Shown here piece by piece: positions 48,318-58,894 of a stretch of 64,000 nt of DNA. This stretch comes from Altererythrobacter ishigakiensis (GTDB lineage: Bacteria > Pseudomonadota > Alphaproteobacteria > Sphingomonadales > Sphingomonadaceae). Below the pieces are notes generated by a model that was not told the DNA's origin, made no database searches, and worked only from the letters and a program-made list of their open reading frames with translations. The position numbers and the translations under genes are program-made. Positions within the stretch are counted from its first letter, which is position 1; each line of letters begins with the position of its first letter. The stretch spans positions 1,512,001 to 1,576,000 of the forward strand of contig NZ_CP015963.1 of the NCBI RefSeq assembly GCF_001663155.1, in the 5' to 3' direction.

Positions 48318-49948
48318 TGGACTGGCTGACCGATACATTCATTTGGACCGCCGCGCTGATCGCGCTTGTCCTGCTCATACGTCGCCCTGTCGCGCGGCAT
48401 TTCGGCCCGCAAGCGGCCTATGCGCTATGGGCTCTTCCGCTGATCAGGTTGGTTCTCCCCCCACTGACCCTGCCGGCCTGGATGGCGCCTGCTGAACCTG
48501 TGACTGCTATCGCCAGTAAAGCTGAGCCGCTCGACGTGTTTGCTCTTGTGGCAAAGCGCAGCACTGTTCCAGTCCCGGCCACTGACGTCACATTGAGTGA
48601 ACCGTTGTTGCCGTTCACCCTCACAGAATTCGTTCTTGCAGTTTGGATGGTGGGTGCCGTGGTATTCCTTTTCCTGCGTTTCCGGGCCTATCGGCGGATG
48701 CGACAGGAACTGCTGGCCGAAGGACGCGACGTCGGCCAGGCCGGCAAGGTGCGCCTGATCGAAACTCCTTCGACCAGCGCGCCCCTTGCCTTTGGCGTTA
48801 TCGACAAGGTTGTAGCTCTGCCACAGGGATTTATGGCGACTTGGGACCGAGATGCGCGAGATTTGGCGCTGGCGCACGAGCTGGCGCACCATAAGGGCCA
48901 AGATTTGGCTATCAACATGGCGGTCCAACCGCTGTTCGCTTTGCATTGGTTCAACCCGCTGGGCCATCTGGGCTGGCTCGCTTTGCGGCGTGATCAGGAA
49001 GCGGCCTGTGATGCGCGTGTCGTCGCAGAACGGGCCAAGGAAGAGCGCGCCACCTACGCTCAAGTCATTGCAAGTTTTGCTGCCGGGCCCAACGTCGCGC
49101 TGGCCGCGCCGATGGCTTGCCCGGTGCTAGGGGATAAATCTATAATTCACCGTTTGAGGAGCCTTAAAATGAACAATCAATCAACCAAGCGGCGCATGGC
49201 CGGACGTGGCCTGATCGCGGCGGCGCTGGTGTCGTTGCCGCTGACAGCGACGGTTACATATGCTGACAGCAACACATTTGAAGAAGTATTTGCCGATGTG
49301 CCTGCGCCGCCAGCACCACCAGTTCCGCCTTCAGCAGCGGTCGCGCCCGCTGCGCCAACTGCTCCAGCGATGTTGGTTCAGGTGGCGCCTGAAGCACCTG
49401 AAGCGCCCGACGCTCCTAAAGTTGAAGAGAACGAATGGGTTGAACAGGGCGAAGACGGTGTCGAGCGCCGATATGTTATCCGCAGGGAAGTGCATGTCGA
49501 TGGCGAGCACGGTGACCACGAAGCGCATCGCGAAGTGAAGAAGCATCGTATTGTACGCGTTGAACGCGACGGTGAAGGCCTGTCCGAAGAGGAAAAGCGC
49601 GAAATCCTGATCGAAGTTCGTGAAGGACTGGAGGAAGCGGATCTTGCTCTGAAAGAAGCCTTCGCAGAGCAGAGCATGGCGTTTGCAGAGCTAGAGAATG
49701 CCGAAGGCAATTTCACCGTTGTCGAAGTCAACTGTGACACTGGAGGCAAGGGCAAGAAACTGATGCAAGACGGTGAAGAAGTAACCGTGATCTGCAAAAG
49801 CGAGATCATGGCCAGTGCTCTCATGGGTTTGAAAGAGGCACGCAAGGCGATTGCTGAAAACCCTGAAATGCCGGACGACATGCTCTCCGAAGTGCTCAAA
49901 GCGCTGGACGAGAAGATTGCAGCTTGGGAAAGCCGCAAGGAGGGTTAA
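48314..49948 (+). CDS. BlaR1-like M56 metallopeptidase sensor
   Basis: A 544-residue membrane protein with helices near 5-25, 35-55 and 105-123, then a zinc peptidase site HELAHH (His188, Glu189, His192) with a probable third ligand in the downstream DQEAACDARV, and a further membrane helix near 300-318. This fits M56 sensors that cleave BlaI-type repressors. Unlike classical BlaR1, the C-terminal periplasmic part (about 320-544) is not a penicillin-binding domain. It is Pro/Ala-rich and then strongly acidic with a coiled-coil look and a His-rich patch (HVDGEHGDHEAHREVKKH). The ligand is unknown. A good terminator follows. Confidence 0.85.
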   Translation: MMDWLTDTFIWTAALIALVLLIRRPVARHFGPQAAYALWALPLIRLVLPPLTLPAWMAPAEPVTAIASKAEPLDVFALVAKRSTVPVPATDVTLSEPLLPFTLTEFVLAVWMVGAVVFLFLRFRAYRRMRQELLAEGRDVGQAGKVRLIETPSTSAPLAFGVIDKVVALPQGFMATWDRDARDLALAHELAHHKGQDLAINMAVQPLFALHWFNPLGHLGWLALRRDQEAACDARVVAERAKEERATYAQVIASFAAGPNVALAAPMACPVLGDKSIIHRLRSLKMNNQSTKRRMAGRGLIAAALVSLPLTATVTYADSNTFEEVFADVPAPPAPPVPPSAAVAPAAPTAPAMLVQVAPEAPEAPDAPKVEENEWVEQGEDGVERRYVIRREVHVDGEHGDHEAHREVKKHRIVRVERDGEGLSEEEKREILIEVREGLEEADLALKEAFAEQSMAFAELENAEGNFTVVEVNCDTGGKGKKLMQDGEEVTVICKSEIMASALMGLKEARKAIAENPEMPDDMLSEVLKALDEKIAAWESRKEG

Positions 49949-49993
49949 GCCAATTCACCTTTTCATGCTGTCGTAACCAGCGTGGTATCAAAG

Positions 49994-50026
49994 GGCGGGA
50001 GTGGTTCACCACGTCCCGCCTTTTTT
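49994..50026 (+). terminator. Rho-independent terminator of the blaI-blaR1 pair
   Basis: An 11-bp stem with one bulged G (arms 49994-50004 and 50009-50020; loop TTCA) is followed by six T residues (50021-50026). It ends 14 bases before the convergent zinc peptidase gene, whose stop is at 50040. Confidence 0.88.
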
Positions 50027-50039
50027 ATCGCTGCCCTGT

Positions 50040-50918
50040 TCAGTTGAATTGAAAGTAGCGGTCGCACACGCTGTCATCAGCGCTTTCCAGGCCTGCGCGC
50101 AAGGCCTCCATTCTCTGGGCGCTGGTACCATGCGTAAAGCCTTCCGGATTGATCCGCTGGCCTGCATTTCGCTGTAATGTGTCATCACCGATCGAGCTGG
50201 CTGCGCGCATGCCTTCTTCCAGATCACCGCGTTCTATGAGGTTGCGGTTCTTGCCTGCCCAAACGCCGGCATAACAATCTGCTTGCAGCTCCATACGGAC
50301 TTGCAGTTCGTTTGATCGGCGCGGGTTCTGCTGCTGGGCGCTACGCACCTGCGCGGCTAGGCCAGTCAGATTCTGGATATGGTGACCATACTCGTGCGCG
50401 ATCACGTACAGCCGCGCGAAGTCCCCGCCGGTGCCCGCCATTTGTGCGAGCTGATCGTAGAATCCGGTGTCGATATAGATACCCATGTCTGCAGGACAGT
50501 AGAATGGCCCCGCTGCGGACGAAGCACTGCCGCAGCCTTCTGTCGTCACACGACCTCCGGTAAACAGGTCGAGAACGGGTTGTTCAAAGCGGATTCCTGC
50601 GCTGCGAAATTCCGGCTCCCAGGTCTCGTTCAAGGACTGCAATGCATTGCAGGCCTCTGTCGCATAGGGGCCGCGCAAGCAAACTTGCTCCTCACTCACC
50701 TGTGATCGCTGCTGTGGGCCAGAGGAACCTTCCTGCACTTCCTGCACTGTTCCCAGCGTTTGCATGGGGTCTGCGCCGAACACGAAATAGGCGATGGCTA
50801 CAATTATCAGTGTGCCGATACCAATACCGCCACCGCGACCGCCAGGAATTCTGCCGCGTCTGCCACTGCCGCTCGAACGCACCTTGATCTTGGACGTGTC
50901 AAACCTGCGCAGCTTCAT
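50040..50918 (-). CDS. ypfJ: YpfJ family neutral zinc metallopeptidase
   Basis: Membrane-anchored peptidase of 292 residues. A short basic N-terminus (RRFDTSKIKVRSSGSG, typical of YpfJ) is followed by one membrane segment (30-48) and a periplasmic domain with FYCPADMGIYID and the zinc site IAHEYGHHIQNL (His175, Glu176, His179). LQADCYAGVWA and NPEGFTHGTSAQR follow, as expected. Cysteines such as 80, 90, 129 and 141 may pair in the periplasm. Substrate unknown. Confidence 0.9.
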   Translation of the reverse strand: MKLRRFDTSKIKVRSSGSGRRGRIPGGRGGGIGIGTLIIVAIAYFVFGADPMQTLGTVQEVQEGSSGPQQRSQVSEEQVCLRGPYATEACNALQSLNETWEPEFRSAGIRFEQPVLDLFTGGRVTTEGCGSASSAAGPFYCPADMGIYIDTGFYDQLAQMAGTGGDFARLYVIAHEYGHHIQNLTGLAAQVRSAQQQNPRRSNELQVRMELQADCYAGVWAGKNRNLIERGDLEEGMRAASSIGDDTLQRNAGQRINPEGFTHGTSAQRMEALRAGLESADDSVCDRYFQFN

Positions 50919-51035
50919 AACAACCCCATTCGAATCACATGTGTGTCCCTTAATTGAGTGTAATAACGCTGGACAGAAGCGCGCGTCACGGCAAAAGCTG
51001 CTGCATAATTCTTGGATAGACAGCAGAGGTAAGTG

Positions 51036-51791
51036 ATGGTGCTTGAAGGCAAGCGTGCTTTGGTGACGGGTTCAACTTCGGGAATTGGGCTTGCTGTGGC
51101 ACGTGCATTGCGCAGCGAAGGAGCCGAGGTGATTCTCAACGGCTTCGGCAACGAGGATGAGATTGCCGAGCTGGTTGAAGAGCTGGGCGCGACGCATTCC
51201 AGCGCAAATCTGCTTGATGTCAATGAAATTGAAGCGATGATGGCCGAAGCCGGTGAAATTGACATTCTGGTCAACAATGCGGGCATGCAGCACGTCTCTC
51301 CGGTTGAGGAATTTCCGCTCGATAAATGGAATGCAATCATCGGACTCAATCTCAACGCCGTATTTCATACCACCCGGCTTGCGGTTCCGGGCATGAAGGC
51401 GCGCGGCTGGGGACGAATCATCAACACCGCGTCCGCTCATTCAAAGACTGCGTCCCCGTTCAAGAGCGCCTATAATGCTTCGAAACACGGGGTGGACGGC
51501 TTTACCAAAACAATCGCGCTGGAAATGGCACAGACGGGCGTAACCGCCAATTGCATTTCACCCGGATATGTCTGGACTCCGCTTATCGAAGGGCAAATCC
51601 CGGATACCATGAAGGCCCGCGGACTTAGCCGTGATGAAGTGATCAATGATGTTCTGCTCGCAAAGCAGCCAACCAAGAAATTCGTTCAGCCGCATGAAAT
51701 TGGTGCTTTGGCGGTGTTCCTGTGCCGTGAAGAAGCAGGCAATGTTACCGGCGCGAACTGGAGCATCGATGGCGGTTGGACAGCAGAGTAG
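51036..51791 (+). CDS. bdhA: 3-hydroxybutyrate dehydrogenase
   Basis: NAD-dependent SDR (251 residues) interconverting 3-hydroxybutyrate and acetoacetate. It begins MVLEGKRALVTGSTSGIG and has NNAGMQHVSPVEEFPLDKW, SAHSKTASPFKSAYNASKHG (catalytic Ser, Tyr, Lys) and the subfamily end REEAGNVTGANWSIDGGWTAE. The QHVxPVEEFP and VxTPLxxxQI stretches match BdhA enzymes. GAGG lies six bases before the ATG at 51036. In an organism with phaC/phaZ it fits use of polyester-derived hydroxybutyrate. Confidence 0.9.
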   Translation: MVLEGKRALVTGSTSGIGLAVARALRSEGAEVILNGFGNEDEIAELVEELGATHSSANLLDVNEIEAMMAEAGEIDILVNNAGMQHVSPVEEFPLDKWNAIIGLNLNAVFHTTRLAVPGMKARGWGRIINTASAHSKTASPFKSAYNASKHGVDGFTKTIALEMAQTGVTANCISPGYVWTPLIEGQIPDTMKARGLSRDEVINDVLLAKQPTKKFVQPHEIGALAVFLCREEAGNVTGANWSIDGGWTAE

Positions 51792-51800
51792 GACAAGACT

Positions 51801-53291
51801 TTGACACGCAGGCACATAACAACATGGTTTCGGAGCGCGTTTGCGCTGAGTTTGGGACTCACTCTGGCGGCGTGCGCCAGCACGGGAATCAATGTCTCGC
51901 CTTCCGAATTCGCGCAGATAGAAGGGCGGTTGAGCAGCCACATTGATGTTCTGGCGAGTGAGGAGTTCGCAGGTCGGCGACCGGGCACGATTGGTGAAAC
52001 CAAGACGCTCGATTATATGCGCGGGCAGCTGGAGCCTGCTGGTTTTGTCTCGGGCACAAATGACCCGGCAAATCCATGGAATGCGCCTGTCCCGCTTGTC
52101 AGCATTGTGGGAGACAGCGGCCTCGCCCAGTTCAAGGTTGGCCAGCGCATTATCCCGATCAATTCCGAAGCGATCGCCACTGCAACGGATGCCCGCCGCG
52201 CATTAATGGAAGATGCGGAAACGGTCTTCGTTGGATATGCCGATACCGAAGTGGATGAAGAGATTGTGCGCGGGCGTGTTGCGATCATGCTTAGCGATCC
52301 GGGCTTAAGCCCGGCACGCCGCGCCGCACTTCATGAATTGGGTCCGGCAGCGGTCGTGACGGTTGTAGAATCCGCGCAGAGCACAGCGCAGATCCGTCAG
52401 TTCCAGATGCGTGAGCGTCTGGTTCTCGCTTCGCAAGCAAATGAAAACGTCTCGGTGTTCATGGCTAGGGAAGAGTTGGCCAAGGCAATTGGTGAAAACC
52501 GGTGGGGTGAATTGCTCGCCAATGCTGACGCAAGCAAGGGCACCGGTGAGTTCGATCCGGTTCTGCTCAATCTTAAACTGACACTTGATGCGCGTACAGA
52601 TCGCCGCGACGTATCATCGCGTAATTTCATTGCACGCCTGCCGGGAGCGAAACCTGATGCTGGCGCGGTATTGTTGCTGGGTCATTGGGACCATTTCGGT
52701 GAATGTGGTCCGGAAGATGCAGAGGATCGATTGTGCAATGGTGCAGTCGATAATGCCAGCGGAATCGGTTTGATGATCGAGCTTGGCAAGCGATTGGCAA
52801 GCGGAAAACCGATGGACCGTGATCTATATATCCTTGGGACTACGGCAGAAGAATGGGGCTTGCTGGGCGCCGTGGCCTTTTCTGACGCGCCGCCGGTTCC
52901 GCTGGATGAATTTGTCGCCGCATTTAACTTTGACACGGTCGCCATCTCTCCCGAAGGAAGCCCGGTGGGCTTTATCGGCGAGGGCCGCACTCCGCTTGAT
53001 GAGATCATCAAACAGACAATTGCGGACGTGGATCGCGAACTTGCACCGCGCGAACTTACCGAACCATTTTTGCAGCGGCAGGATGGTTGGGCGCTGCTTC
53101 AGCGTGACGTGCCCGCTGTGCTGTTGTCGAACGCATTCGGGTCTGAGGAAAGGCTGACGGCTTTTCTATCGGGCGACTATCATCAACCCTCGGATGAGCC
53201 TGGGGATATCGAACTGGGTGGCGCGGTCGATGATTTACTGCTGCACGAACTGCTGATCCGGCGCGTGGCCGATACCGAAGTTTATCCATAG
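51801..53291 (+). CDS. M28 family zinc aminopeptidase, lipoprotein
   Basis: A 496-residue lipoprotein (lipobox LAAC, lipidated Cys25) of peptidase family M28. Zinc ligands appear in order: His and Asp in LLGHWDHFG, Asp in NGAVDNASGIG, Glu-Glu in TAEEWGLLG, Asp in AFNFDTVA, and His in GDYHQPSDE. A PA-like inserted domain lies around 130-230. It would clip N-terminal residues from peptides in the periplasm or outer surface. Starts with TTG at 51801, preceded by AGGAC, nine bases after bdhA. Confidence 0.9.
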   Translation: MTRRHITTWFRSAFALSLGLTLAACASTGINVSPSEFAQIEGRLSSHIDVLASEEFAGRRPGTIGETKTLDYMRGQLEPAGFVSGTNDPANPWNAPVPLVSIVGDSGLAQFKVGQRIIPINSEAIATATDARRALMEDAETVFVGYADTEVDEEIVRGRVAIMLSDPGLSPARRAALHELGPAAVVTVVESAQSTAQIRQFQMRERLVLASQANENVSVFMAREELAKAIGENRWGELLANADASKGTGEFDPVLLNLKLTLDARTDRRDVSSRNFIARLPGAKPDAGAVLLLGHWDHFGECGPEDAEDRLCNGAVDNASGIGLMIELGKRLASGKPMDRDLYILGTTAEEWGLLGAVAFSDAPPVPLDEFVAAFNFDTVAISPEGSPVGFIGEGRTPLDEIIKQTIADVDRELAPRELTEPFLQRQDGWALLQRDVPAVLLSNAFGSEERLTAFLSGDYHQPSDEPGDIELGGAVDDLLLHELLIRRVADTEVYP

Positions 53292-53344
53292 GTTGATCGT
53301 CACCTCCAATGGTGCGGTGCAAAAAAGGCACGCGCTCCCACTAG

Positions 53345-54862
<1,518 letters not shown>

Positions 54863-54871
54863 GGCCTTTAG

Positions 54872-56053
54872 ATGACTCCTTCCGCCCGTGTTCAGGCGGC
54901 TATCGAGCTGCTCGACGAAATCATCGACGCAGCGAAGACCAAGGGTGCGCCCGCGGACCGATTGATCGCGAACTATTTCAAGCAACGTCGCTACGCCGGA
55001 TCGAAGGACCGGCGCGCCGTGCGCGAACTGGTCTATTCGGCGATCAGGGCATGTGGACCGGTTCCCAGGAACGGACGCGCGGCAATGTTGCGGTTAGCTG
55101 AAATAGATCCGTCGATCTTGCTGCTGTTCAATGGTTCAAACCACGGGCCCGAGCCAGTCCGCGACAATGAGATGGCGGCAGCAGGCGGCATCGCTCCTGA
55201 GTGGTTGACCGATGCGTTAGCAGCCTCTGGCGTCTCGACTGAGGCAATGGAGGCGCTGTTGGACCGGGCATCGCTGGATGTTCGAGTGAATACGCTGAAG
55301 ACGGATCGCGGCAGAATCGACCTACCCCAAGCCGGGGAAATACTGACTGCGCCTCATGCTTTGCGTTTTCCTACCGGCACTTTGGTTGAGCAGTGGCCGC
55401 AATACCGCGACGGGCAAATCGAGGTTCAGGATCACGGTAGTCAGCTGATCTGTGAAGCAATTCATGTCGCCCAAGGCGATACGGTGATCGATCTGTGTGC
55501 AGGGGCCGGCGGCAAAACGCTCGCACTGGCTGCTCGTCTGTCGAATGAAGGAACTCTCGTCGCGTGCGATACCGACAAGCGACGGCTTGGAAACCTTGCC
55601 CCGCGTGCGCAAAGGGCGGGGGCCTACATCGACCACACTGTCCTGCTTGATCCTAATCGGGAATTAGAGGCGCTTGCCCAATGGGTTGGACAAGCCAACG
55701 TCGTGTTGGTGGACGCTCCGTGCTCCGGAACGGGGACGTGGCGGCGCAATCCCGAGGCTCGCTGGAGGATAGACCAAGGTGAACTGGATCGGCTTACGAA
55801 GTTGCAGGACCAAGTGCTCGATATTGCTGCTCAGCTGGTTCATCCAACGGGTCATATTGTCTTTGTCACCTGTTCCTTACTTGATGCAGAGGGGGCTGAC
55901 CGGATCGAAGCTTTTCTAACGCGCCACGGCGGCTGGGAAGCACCCCCAATCGGACTTCCAGCAGGATCGAAGCGCGGAAAGGGTATGCGCTTGGATCCTT
56001 ACCACGCGGGTACTGACGGCTTTTTTGTCGCCATGTTGCGCCCCGGGTGTTAG
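54872..56053 (+). CDS. rsmB: 16S rRNA m5C methyltransferase, RsmB/NOP family
   Basis: Methylates a cytosine of 16S rRNA. The 393-residue protein has an N-terminal NusB-like helical part (about 1-110), a SAM site VIDLCAGAGGKT (205-216), and the two catalytic cysteines in DAPCSGTGTW (Cys284) and FVTCSLLDAEG (Cys334). The C-terminal PYHAGTDGFFVAMLRP is typical of the family. Shorter than E. coli RsmB (429), as is usual in alphaproteobacteria. Start follows guaB by nine bases, suggesting an operon. Confidence 0.92.
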   Translation: MTPSARVQAAIELLDEIIDAAKTKGAPADRLIANYFKQRRYAGSKDRRAVRELVYSAIRACGPVPRNGRAAMLRLAEIDPSILLLFNGSNHGPEPVRDNEMAAAGGIAPEWLTDALAASGVSTEAMEALLDRASLDVRVNTLKTDRGRIDLPQAGEILTAPHALRFPTGTLVEQWPQYRDGQIEVQDHGSQLICEAIHVAQGDTVIDLCAGAGGKTLALAARLSNEGTLVACDTDKRRLGNLAPRAQRAGAYIDHTVLLDPNRELEALAQWVGQANVVLVDAPCSGTGTWRRNPEARWRIDQGELDRLTKLQDQVLDIAAQLVHPTGHIVFVTCSLLDAEGADRIEAFLTRHGGWEAPPIGLPAGSKRGKGMRLDPYHAGTDGFFVAMLRPGC

Positions 56054-56066
56054 CCTTTGTGGCATC

Positions 56067-56606
56067 ATGACTGAAGCATCAGTCCTCCGCTCTGACACTG
56101 CTGCGCGCCGGGTTTTTCGATGGGTGCCCGCCGCTGCAGCGCTTGCTCTTGTGGTTTTCGTCACGGGAAGCGTCGGTACGATGATCTCGCCGGCTGACCC
56201 CCGTGCGGTTGCCATGGTGGAGCTTGGACGAGACGCTTTTAACCGAGGCGACAAAAATGCTGCGATCGACGCATTTGAGGCCGCGCTGGCGCTTGACCCG
56301 GGTTACAACGACGCGTTTATTGCGTTAGCCGATGCAACTCGGGCGCAAGGTTTGACGGCCAAATCAATCGACTACTATCGCAGTGTTCTTGATCGGGATC
56401 CAATCAACTTCGCGGCACTGGCAGGAGAAGGGCAAGCGCTAACCGAAAAGGGAGCGATCGAGAAAGCGCGACGCAATCTGGCTGTTCTTCGCAGCATGTG
56501 CGGCACGAACTGTCCGGAAACAATTGAGTTAGAGGCGGCGATTGTTGCCGACTCAACTGCATCATTGGCGGCGGACAATCCAGAGGCGGGCCCCGCCAGC
56601 AATTAG
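56067..56606 (+). CDS. Membrane-anchored tetratricopeptide repeat protein
   Basis: A 179-residue protein with one membrane segment (about 20-42, WVPAAAALALVVFVTG) and two or three tetratricopeptide-like repeats outside the membrane (AMVELGRDAFNRGDKNAAIDAFEAALALDP and the next). TPR proteins bind partner proteins; the partner is not evident. The ATG at 56067 lies 13 bases after rsmB; the longer frame to 56025 overlaps rsmB. Two cysteines near MCGTNC may pair. Confidence 0.8.
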   Translation: MTEASVLRSDTAARRVFRWVPAAAALALVVFVTGSVGTMISPADPRAVAMVELGRDAFNRGDKNAAIDAFEAALALDPGYNDAFIALADATRAQGLTAKSIDYYRSVLDRDPINFAALAGEGQALTEKGAIEKARRNLAVLRSMCGTNCPETIELEAAIVADSTASLAADNPEAGPASN

Positions 56607-56622
56607 ACGAAAGGTTTTGGCG

Positions 56623-57303
56623 ATGTTGACACTTCACCATCTCGAATATTCGCAGAGTTTTCGCATTCTGTGGCTGCTGGAAGCCTTGCACGCCGATTAC
56701 GAGCTGAAATTGTATAATCGCGACCCGGAAACCAATCTTGCGCCAGATGACTACAAGGCGCTGTCGCCACTTGGTACGGCGCCGGTTATAACTGACGGAG
56801 ACGTGGTCCTGGCAGAGAGCAATGCGATCATTGACTACATCCTTGATTCCTATCCCAACAACGATCTGAACCCCAAGGCGGGCCATAAAGATCGCGCTAG
56901 ACACCTTTTTTGGTACCATACTTCGCCCGGGTCATTGATGCCGCTGCAAAGCATCGCGATGGTGCTTGGCTTACTGGAAACCCGTTCGCCTTGGCCAATC
57001 AGTGCGCTCTTGAAGGCGGTCTTCGGTCAAGTTCGCAAGATGTTTCTAAACCCGCGTATGGAGACATTGCTTGGTGAGATGGAAAAGGACCTTGGGGCTC
57101 AGCCATTCTTTGGCGGAGACAATTTGACGGTCGCCGACATCACACTGGTCTATCCGATGTATGCTGCGCGCGACAAAGGCATTTTTGACAACGGCTTCCC
57201 AAATATCAATGCATGGTTTGACCGGATTGAGGATTTGGATTCGTTCAAATCTGCAAGGGCCAAGGACAATCGCGACCGGATAGCATTCCGCTTTCAAAAC
57301 TAA
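56623..57303 (+). CDS. Glutathione S-transferase family protein
   Basis: A 226-residue glutathione transferase. The N-terminal thioredoxin-like domain includes [19 protein letters not shown] (catalytic region), [10 protein letters not shown] (cis-Pro) and [12 protein letters not shown]; the helical C-terminal domain includes [16 protein letters not shown]. Catalytic residue is probably the Ser or Tyr near position 9-10. The ATG at 56623 has AAAGG eight bases upstream. Its stop overlaps the rppH stop on the other strand by four bases. Confidence 0.88.
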   Translation: MLTLHHLEYSQSFRILWLLEALHADYELKLYNRDPETNLAPDDYKALSPLGTAPVITDGDVVLAESNAIIDYILDSYPNNDLNPKAGHKDRARHLFWYHTSPGSLMPLQSIAMVLGLLETRSPWPISALLKAVFGQVRKMFLNPRMETLLGEMEKDLGAQPFFGGDNLTVADITLVYPMYAARDKGIFDNGFPNINAWFDRIEDLDSFKSARAKDNRDRIAFRFQN

Positions 57304-57773
57304 ATCAGCGCATAAAACTCGCGCACAACAGCGCGATATACGTCCCGTTTGAATGGTACGATCAGATCGGGCAACTGCTCGGGCTCGACCCATTGCCATG
57401 TTGCAAACTCTGGCGGATCGTGGGCTTCAAGATCGACATCGTCATCCGAGCCGGTGAAGCGGCCCAGGAACCAGTGCTGCTCCTGCCCGCGATATTTCCC
57501 GCCCCATAGTTTGCCGATCAGCTCTTCAGGCAGATCATAGCGCAGGGGTTCTCTCGTTTGCGCGATGATATCGACCAGATGCGCAGCGATGCCGGTTTCC
57601 TCATGCAATTCTCGCAGCGCAGCTTCGCGTGTGTCTTCGCCGGGATCAATCCCGCCCTGCGGCATTTGCCACGCGCCCAGATGTTGAGAGTCTATGCGTT
57701 GGCCGACGAAAACATGGCCGATACGGTTTGCCAGCATGAACCCGGCGCAGGGGCGATAGGCAAGCTCACTCAT
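57300..57773 (-). CDS. rppH: RNA pyrophosphohydrolase
   Basis: Removes pyrophosphate from the 5' end of mRNA to open it to RNase E decay. The 157-residue Nudix protein has a complete Nudix box GX5EX7REUXEEXGU at 40-61 and the family start [11 protein letters not shown] with HVFVGQRID and GAWQMPQGG. Also matches diadenosine tetraphosphate hydrolases of the RppH/IalA group common in alphaproteobacteria. Overlaps the upstream esterase gene by four bases. Confidence 0.95.
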   Translation of the reverse strand: MSELAYRPCAGFMLANRIGHVFVGQRIDSQHLGAWQMPQGGIDPGEDTREAALRELHEETGIAAHLVDIIAQTREPLRYDLPEELIGKLWGGKYRGQEQHWFLGRFTGSDDDVDLEAHDPPEFATWQWVEPEQLPDLIVPFKRDVYRAVVREFYALI

Positions 57774-58720
57774 TGCGCGTGCTCCAACATCAACTTCATC
57801 GCGGTAAAGACACGTTCCAGATCTGTCTGATAGCTTGGAACCGCTTGACGCAGATTGGTGAAGCTGTGCGTTCCGCCGTTTACCTCAAGGTGGACGTGAT
57901 CAATGCCCGCTTGGGAAAGCGCAGCGCCATAGTCGCGGCCCGAATCCCTGATTGGGTCCAGGCTGGCAGTGACCAGCACCGTCGGTGGTGCAGTTGAATG
58001 ATCGCCGAGAATGGGCATCGCGCGTGGATCGTTTGGATCTGGAGCATAGGCTGCTCCAAAGAATTCAACAGCAGCCTTGGTTAGTACAAAACCATCAGCG
58101 AATTCTTCAAGGCTACGAGAGCCGGCGGAATCGCTAGCGAGTGGGAAAATCGGCACCTGCAAAACGATCGGCACATCGGCAGGGCTGGTCGCCAATTGCT
58201 GGCTCACTACGATCGTCGCGTTGCCGCCCGCGCTATCGCCGATCGGAATAAGCCCAATTGCTTTGCGCCCCAAGGCCTCTGGTGAACTTGCAATCCAGCG
58301 TGTTGCCGCGACGCAATCTTCGATCGGCGCAGGGAAGGGGTGTTCTGGTGCACGGCGATAATCGACTGCGACCACAGGAAGATCCATCTGATAGGCGATC
58401 TCCGTGCAAAGATTGTGATGCGTGTCGAGATCTCCGATCACAAATCCGCCGCCGTGATAAAATACGATGACCGGGCCGGGATCGCGAGTCTCGCGTGCAT
58501 CGTAAAGTCTAAGCCCAATTTCGCCCTCGGGCCCCGGGAAACTAAGGTTCCTGATCACGGCCAACTCGCGCGCTGGAGCATCCGCCATACCGTGGAGCGC
58601 AATATAGCTTTGTCGCGCTTCTTCCAATGTCATTTCGGAAATCGGGACCCCGCCCATTGAGGCCAATGCATCCAGAAATACTTTCACATCCGGGCGGATA
58701 AAAGGTGGTTCGGCGGCCAT
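57770..58720 (-). CDS. Hormone-sensitive-lipase family esterase
   Basis: Carboxylesterase of 316 residues in the alpha/beta hydrolase fold. Seen: the HGGGF oxyanion motif (89-93), nucleophile Ser163 in GDSAGG, the acid in [10 protein letters not shown] and the His in NGGTHSFTN. This is family IV (HSL). It would cleave short-chain acyl esters; the natural substrate is not evident. The last bases overlap the rppH start (ATGA type), so the two are probably co-transcribed. The gap 58721-58894 holds the divergent promoters. Confidence 0.9.
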   Translation of the reverse strand: MAAEPPFIRPDVKVFLDALASMGGVPISEMTLEEARQSYIALHGMADAPARELAVIRNLSFPGPEGEIGLRLYDARETRDPGPVIVFYHGGGFVIGDLDTHHNLCTEIAYQMDLPVVAVDYRRAPEHPFPAPIEDCVAATRWIASSPEALGRKAIGLIPIGDSAGGNATIVVSQQLATSPADVPIVLQVPIFPLASDSAGSRSLEEFADGFVLTKAAVEFFGAAYAPDPNDPRAMPILGDHSTAPPTVLVTASLDPIRDSGRDYGAALSQAGIDHVHLEVNGGTHSFTNLRQAVPSYQTDLERVFTAMKLMLEHAQ

Positions 58721-58894
58721 TTCGGGCTCTCTCCTGCTGTGCTTTTTGTCAGGTTAGAGGGGACAAACGCGCTTTTCCACTCGACATTTGTCCCCATAGC
58801 AGAAAAACTTCATTGTGAGAGGCGGAGGCACATCATAGGTGGTCTCCATTGCAGGAGAAGCGCCGTATCATTCGGCGTACGACAAGGATAGCAG

